Source: a candidate division TA06 bacterium
Lineage (GTDB): Bacteria; Ratteibacteria; UBA8468; MWAK01
Assembly (NCBI GenBank): GCA_022704925.1
Contig: JAKJFK010000063.1
Coordinates: forward strand, 1 to 8,816
Length of the DNA stretch: 8,816 nucleotides
Direction of reading: 5' to 3'
The translations under genes and the position numbers were made by a program. This document shows, piece after piece, positions 6,419 through 8,816 of this stretch (its first letter is position 1; each line of letters begins with the position of its first letter). The notes beneath the pieces are model-generated. The model saw nothing but the letters and a program-made list of their open reading frames with translations, ran no database searches and had not been told where the DNA came from.

Positions 6419-7432
6419 TCAGGGCAATCCGGCCCCGGGCCAGTCCAGCCCCCTGGAGCGGATCACCCGGCCGTCATCCATGATGATCAGGGCGCTGGTC
6501 CCCGGGATGCTTTCCAGCAGCGCGAGTCCGGCCTCGGGTCCGAGCACCTCCAGCGCGGTGGAGAGTCCGTCGGCCAGTCCGGCTCCGGGGGCCAGGACCG
6601 TGACGCTGCGCGGGGGCGATTTCAACTCGCCGTTCCCCGGGTTGACGATGTGGCTGAAACGCTTCTGCCCCACCTGGAACCACTGCTGGTAGGTGCCGCT
6701 GGTGGAAACTCCCTGGTCCCGGATCCGCAGCCTTCCTTTTTCTCCGGGGCCGAAGGGATCCTGGATGCCGATCGTCCAGAGGCCCCGGTCGGGTCCGGGG
6801 CCGAAGGCGTAAAGATTGCCGCCCAGGTTTACCAGGCCCGACGGCACGCCGTCCCTTCGCAGGATTCGGACCGCCTCGTCCACCGCCAGCCCCTTGCCGA
6901 TGGCGCCGGGATCGATGCGCATGCCCTTTCTTTCCAGCCGCACTTCCCCGGTCCCGGTTAACCGCACCCGCCGGTAGTCCACCAGGGGCAGCAGTTTTTT
7001 CAAATCGGGCGGCCGCCCGGTCTTTTCGGCGTTGCGCCAGGCCTCGATCAGGGGGCCGACCGTGATGTCGAAGGCGCCGCCGGTACGCCGGGAAATCTCG
7101 GCGGACAATTCCAGGAGACGCCGGGTCTCCGGGCTGACGCCGGCCAGCCGTCCGGTCCGATTCAAGCGGCTGATTTCACTCTCCGGGTTGTAGGGAGACC
7201 AGCGGCGTTCCAGTTCCGCAAGGCGTTCCCGGACATGGCGGGCCGCCGCCTCGGGAGGTATCCCGGCCGGCCGGCTGAATTCCAGGGTGTAAAAGGAACC
7301 CATCACCAGGCCGGAGGCCCGGTAAAGACGGGGCTTTCGGGAGACGCGCCCCCGGAACCAGCCGATCGATCCGGCCAGGGCCGCCAGGGCGATCAGGGCG
7401 CAAATGAAAGTCAGGTTTCGGGACCGGAACAT
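6419..7432 (-). CDS. apbE: FAD:protein FMN transferase (ApbE family), membrane-anchored
   Basis: Transfers FMN from FAD to a Thr or Ser of target flavoproteins such as Rnf or Nqr subunits, normally outside the cytoplasmic membrane. The protein has 337 residues. A hydrophobic segment at about 8-25 follows a basic start and should act as an uncleaved anchor or signal. C11 is not in a convincing lipobox. Motifs are MGSFYT (44-49), GGAFDITVGPL (118-128), DPGAIGKG (174-181), NLGGN (202-206), STSGTYQQWF (243-252), HIVNPGNG (261-268, with Asn where many members have Asp) and ADGLSTA (287-293, the Mg/FAD-binding Asp and Thr). No Shine-Dalgarno site precedes the ATG at 7432, yet the N-terminus makes sense as an export signal. 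It converges on purL with a 23-nt gap, and tRNA-Gly lies upstream on the same strand. No target flavoprotein gene is in the window. Confidence 0.93.
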   Translation of the reverse strand: MFRSRNLTFICALIALAALAGSIGWFRGRVSRKPRLYRASGLVMGSFYTLEFSRPAGIPPEAAARHVRERLAELERRWSPYNPESEISRLNRTGRLAGVSPETRRLLELSAEISRRTGGAFDITVGPLIEAWRNAEKTGRPPDLKKLLPLVDYRRVRLTGTGEVRLERKGMRIDPGAIGKGLAVDEAVRILRRDGVPSGLVNLGGNLYAFGPGPDRGLWTIGIQDPFGPGEKGRLRIRDQGVSTSGTYQQWFQVGQKRFSHIVNPGNGELKSPPRSVTVLAPGAGLADGLSTALEVLGPEAGLALLESIPGTSALIIMDDGRVIRSRGLDWPGAGLP

Positions 7433-7458
7433 TGCGAATTTAACGGGTGGGGTTGAAA

Positions 7459-7483
7459 GGCCGGCGGCGCCGGCCGCCGCCGG
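7459..7483 (-). repeat. GC-rich inverted repeats, two mutually exclusive hairpins
   Basis: GGCCGGC (7459-7465) can pair with GCCGGCC (7469-7475) around a 3-nt loop. Alternatively CCGGCGGC (7461-7468) can pair with GCCGCCGG (7476-7483) around a 7-nt loop. The arms overlap, so only one can form at a time. The element lies between the tRNA-Gly 3' end and apbE on their shared strand. On that strand it is followed by CC and three T residues, too few for a standard intrinsic terminator. It may stop tRNA transcripts inefficiently or structure the apbE leader. Confidence 0.5.
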
Positions 7484-7497
7484 ACCGGGCCGCCTCG

Positions 7498-7568
7498 AGC
7501 GGGGTAGGGGAATCGAACCCCCATCAACAGCTTGGAAGGCTGTGGTTTTACCACTAAACTAACCCCGC
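7498..7568 (-). tRNA. tRNA-Gly (anticodon UCC)
   Basis: A 71-nt cloverleaf on the minus strand. The acceptor GCGGGGT (7568-7562) pairs fully with ACCCCGC (7505-7499). The D-arm contains AGTGGTAAA. The anticodon stem ACAGC/GCTGT encloses the loop CTTCCAA, giving anticodon UCC for GGA and GGG codons. The variable loop is TGAT, and the T-arm is GGGGG-TTCGATT-CCCCT. The discriminator base is U, as in glycine tRNAs. CCA is not encoded, since the next bases are CGA, so it must be added by the CCA-adding enzyme. Confidence 0.97.
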
Positions 7569-7594
7569 GTGGATTTGAAAACCTCGGATTATTT

Positions 7595-7624
7595 AAGATA
7601 CTCCGACCGGCCGCGGCCTGTCAA
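7595..7624 (-). promoter_or_regulatory. Promoter for tRNA-Gly
   Basis: On the minus strand there is a perfect TTGACA (7619-7624), an 18-bp spacer and TATCTT (7595-7600, four of six -10 matches), with a predicted start about 20 nt before the mature tRNA. An AT-rich stretch follows the -10. The spacer contains the perfect 10-bp palindrome GGCCGCGGCC (7609-7618). The -10 match is moderate, so this is a reasonable but unproven call. Confidence 0.55.
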
Positions 7625-7628
7625 GGTT

Positions 7629-7666
7629 CCGGGGGGCGGCGGCGGGCGCCGCCCCGGCGGCTTTTT
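7629..7666 (+). repeat. GC-rich hairpin followed by a T run, role unclear
   Basis: GGGGCGGC (7633-7640) pairs with GCCGCCCC (7648-7655) around a 7-nt loop. Flanking CCGG sequences can extend the pairing with a bulge. A run of five T residues lies at 7662-7666. On the plus strand this looks like an intrinsic terminator, yet no plus-strand gene lies upstream for about 1.2 kb. It could block transcription antisense to apbE and the tRNA, or it may be only GC-rich spacer. The rest of the 7569-7737 gap holds the tRNA promoter and the FAH-gene promoter. Confidence 0.4.
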
Positions 7667-7702
7667 GAGCGCCGCTGTCAAGGCCGGGAGCCCTTTCCGG
7701 TC

Positions 7703-7731
7703 TTGATGCCGGCCTCCAAATATTGTAAAAT
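7703..7731 (+). promoter_or_regulatory. Promoter for the FAH-HIT operon, possibly leaderless
   Basis: TTGATG (7703-7708, four of six -35 matches), a 17-bp spacer and TAAAAT (7726-7731, five of six -10 matches). The expected start, about seven bases past the -10, falls at the ATG at 7738. No Shine-Dalgarno sequence is present between the -10 and the ATG (TCAAAGC only). This fits a leaderless mRNA. Confidence 0.5.
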
Positions 7732-7737
7732 CAAAGC

Positions 7738-8532
7738 ATGAAATACCTGCGGGTTCGAGGCCGCCGGACCGGGCCGGAAGGCGCCTTCGGACGGCTTGAT
7801 GGAAAAAGGGTGCAGCTGCTTGACCGGCCGCCATTCGACGGAACGGCCCAGCCGACCGGCGACTGGCTTGAATGGGAGGAGATCGAGGCCTACCTGCCGC
7901 CGGCGGCCCCCCCCAACATCTTCGCCCTGGGGGTGAATTACGCCCGGCACGGGCATGAATTCAAGGAGTCCCTGCCAACGGCGCCGCTGATCTTCCTTAA
8001 GGCGACCACCAGCCTGGCCGCCCACGGGGACCCGATTCTGCTGCCGGGCCCGGCGCCGGACGAGGTTGATTACGAGGCCGAGCTGGTGGTGGTGATAGGC
8101 CGGAGGGCCCGCAACGTGCCGCCGGAAAAGGCCCTTGAGCATGTTTTCGGTTACACCTGCGGAAACGATGTCACGGCCAGGGACTGCCAGATGAAGTACG
8201 ACCGTCAGTGGACCCGGGCCAAGTCTTTCGATACCTTCGCGCCGGTTGGACCGGTCATCGAAACCGGGCTGGATCCGGCCCGCCTCCGGATAGCCTCCCG
8301 GCTCAACGGACAGGTCATGCAGGAGGCCAGCACCGTCAGTTACCTTTCCCGCCAGTTTACCCTGCTTCCCCAGACTTTGATCATGACCGGCACGCCTTCC
8401 GGGGTCGGTTTCGCGCGCCGGCCGCCGGTTTTCCTGCGTCCGGGTGACCGGATCGAGATCGAGATCGAAGGCATCGGCGTCCTGGTCAACCCGGTGGCCG
8501 CCGCGGCCTCCGGCGCCGGTGAAACCGAATGA
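7738..8532 (+). CDS. Fumarylacetoacetate hydrolase (FAH) family protein
   Basis: Metal-dependent enzyme of the FAH fold. Relatives are acylpyruvate hydrolases, oxaloacetate decarboxylases or tautomerases, and catechol-pathway hydratases and isomerases. The actual substrate cannot be read from sequence. The 264 residues include GVNYARHGHE (65-74, with the HxxE pair H71/E74), DYEAELVVVIG (111-121, metal ligands E113 and E115), GYTCGNDVTARD (138-149, ligand D144), RAKSFDTFAPVGP (160-172, K162) and TGTPSGVG (217-224). The segment between NGQVMQ and SYLS is about ten residues shorter than I expect for the family, losing the usual TSDMIF-like stretch. The common EPGD motif is replaced by LPQT. Metal ligands are intact, so it may be active with altered specificity. 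It starts at ATG 7738 without a Shine-Dalgarno site and is followed after 4 nt by a HIT-family gene. Confidence 0.92.
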   Translation: MKYLRVRGRRTGPEGAFGRLDGKRVQLLDRPPFDGTAQPTGDWLEWEEIEAYLPPAAPPNIFALGVNYARHGHEFKESLPTAPLIFLKATTSLAAHGDPILLPGPAPDEVDYEAELVVVIGRRARNVPPEKALEHVFGYTCGNDVTARDCQMKYDRQWTRAKSFDTFAPVGPVIETGLDPARLRIASRLNGQVMQEASTVSYLSRQFTLLPQTLIMTGTPSGVGFARRPPVFLRPGDRIEIEIEGIGVLVNPVAAAASGAGETE

Positions 8533-8536
8533 GCCC

Positions 8537-8816
8537 ATGAGCCGGAAACCCGATCCCAACGAGGTAATCTGGTCCCCCTGGCGCAAGGGATACGTTATCA
8601 AGCCGGACAAGGAGGCGGTCTGCGTTTTCTGCCGGGCCGCGCGGGAGGTTAAACATGACCGCCGGAACCTGGTCCTGACCAGGAGCGGCGCGGGTTTTGT
8701 GATCATCAACCGCTTCCCCTACAACAACGGACACCTGATGGTAGTTCCCAACCGGCACCTGAGCGACCTGACCGAACTGGCGGCCGACGAAGCGGCCGAT
8801 CTTTTCGAACTGGCCC
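8537..8816 (+). CDS. HIT-family nucleotide hydrolase/phosphorylase (3' end outside window)
   Basis: Histidine-triad protein, probably acting on dinucleoside polyphosphates or nucleotidyl adducts. 93 residues are visible. WSPWRKGYV (12-20) and the CVFC pair (C29/C32, zinc knuckle) resemble the Ap4A phosphorylase-like subgroup that begins with a W-x-P-W-R motif. INRFPYNNGHLMVVPNRH (57-74) is the conserved nucleotide-binding core (N58, N64, H66, H74). The catalytic HxHxH triad lies beyond the right edge, so activity cannot be confirmed. The ATG at 8537 lies 4 nt after the FAH gene with only a weak GGTGA upstream, suggesting co-transcription and coupling. Confidence 0.9.
   Translation, partial: MSRKPDPNEVIWSPWRKGYVIKPDKEAVCVFCRAAREVKHDRRNLVLTRSGAGFVIINRFPYNNGHLMVVPNRHLSDLTELAADEAADLFELA

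Noticed and set aside
6381-6425. Inverted repeat GCCCTG/CAGGGC between purL and apbE as a bidirectional terminator
   Set aside because: A 6-bp stem with a loop of over 30 nt and no T run on either side. It is not credible as a terminator.
7678-8709. A 343-codon minus-strand open frame opposite the FAH and HIT genes
   Set aside because: It spans two real plus-strand genes and their promoter and has no family similarity that I can see.

Overview
The window is ordinary chromosomal sequence from a GC-rich bacterium (about two thirds G+C by eye) that is probably anaerobic. It has compact genes, clear Shine-Dalgarno sites, and sigma70-type promoters confined to short AT-richer gaps. The phylum cannot be fixed from this window. 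The tsaC-rpiB pair recalls Firmicutes. The PurL resembles the type I recall from Geobacter-like bacteria and Chloroflexi. The citrate-synthase-like protein resembles the Re-type enzymes of anaerobic Clostridia and delta-proteobacteria. I see no mobile element, CRISPR array or obvious foreign island.

Layout. Positions 1-2836 (minus strand) read rplM (ribosomal protein L13), then a DRE-TIM metallolyase that is best read as Re-citrate synthase or homocitrate synthase, then a LeuC/aconitase-family large subunit that runs off the left edge. rpsI, the usual partner of rplM, is absent. Positions 2837-2993 are a divergent promoter region in which the two promoters share one -35 site. Positions 2994-6395 (plus strand) are a tightly overlapping run of tsaC (tRNA t6A synthesis), rpiB (ribose-5-phosphate isomerase B) and purL (purine synthesis). 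Positions 6419-7432 (minus) hold a membrane-anchored ApbE-type FMN transferase. Positions 7498-7568 (minus) are tRNA-Gly(UCC) with its own promoter. Positions 7738-8816 (plus) hold an FAH-family protein and a HIT-family protein cut by the right edge.

How the genes fit together. The left-hand minus-strand genes look like the first two steps from acetyl-CoA plus a 2-oxoacid to an isomerised tricarboxylic acid, either the oxidative route to 2-oxoglutarate and glutamate in an anaerobe or homocitrate chemistry. They are attached to a ribosomal protein promoter. The tsaC-rpiB-purL run joins tRNA modification, ribose-5-phosphate supply and purine synthesis. ApbE implies covalently flavinylated proteins elsewhere, for example Rnf or Nqr subunits. 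The FAH-HIT pair is a small housekeeping operon with a possibly leaderless message.

No wholly new system is evident. The points most worth checking are the rplM-synthase-LeuC arrangement without rpsI, the shared -35 of the divergent promoters, a PurL that seems to lack an N-terminal PurS-like extension, and an FAH protein with an internal deletion.
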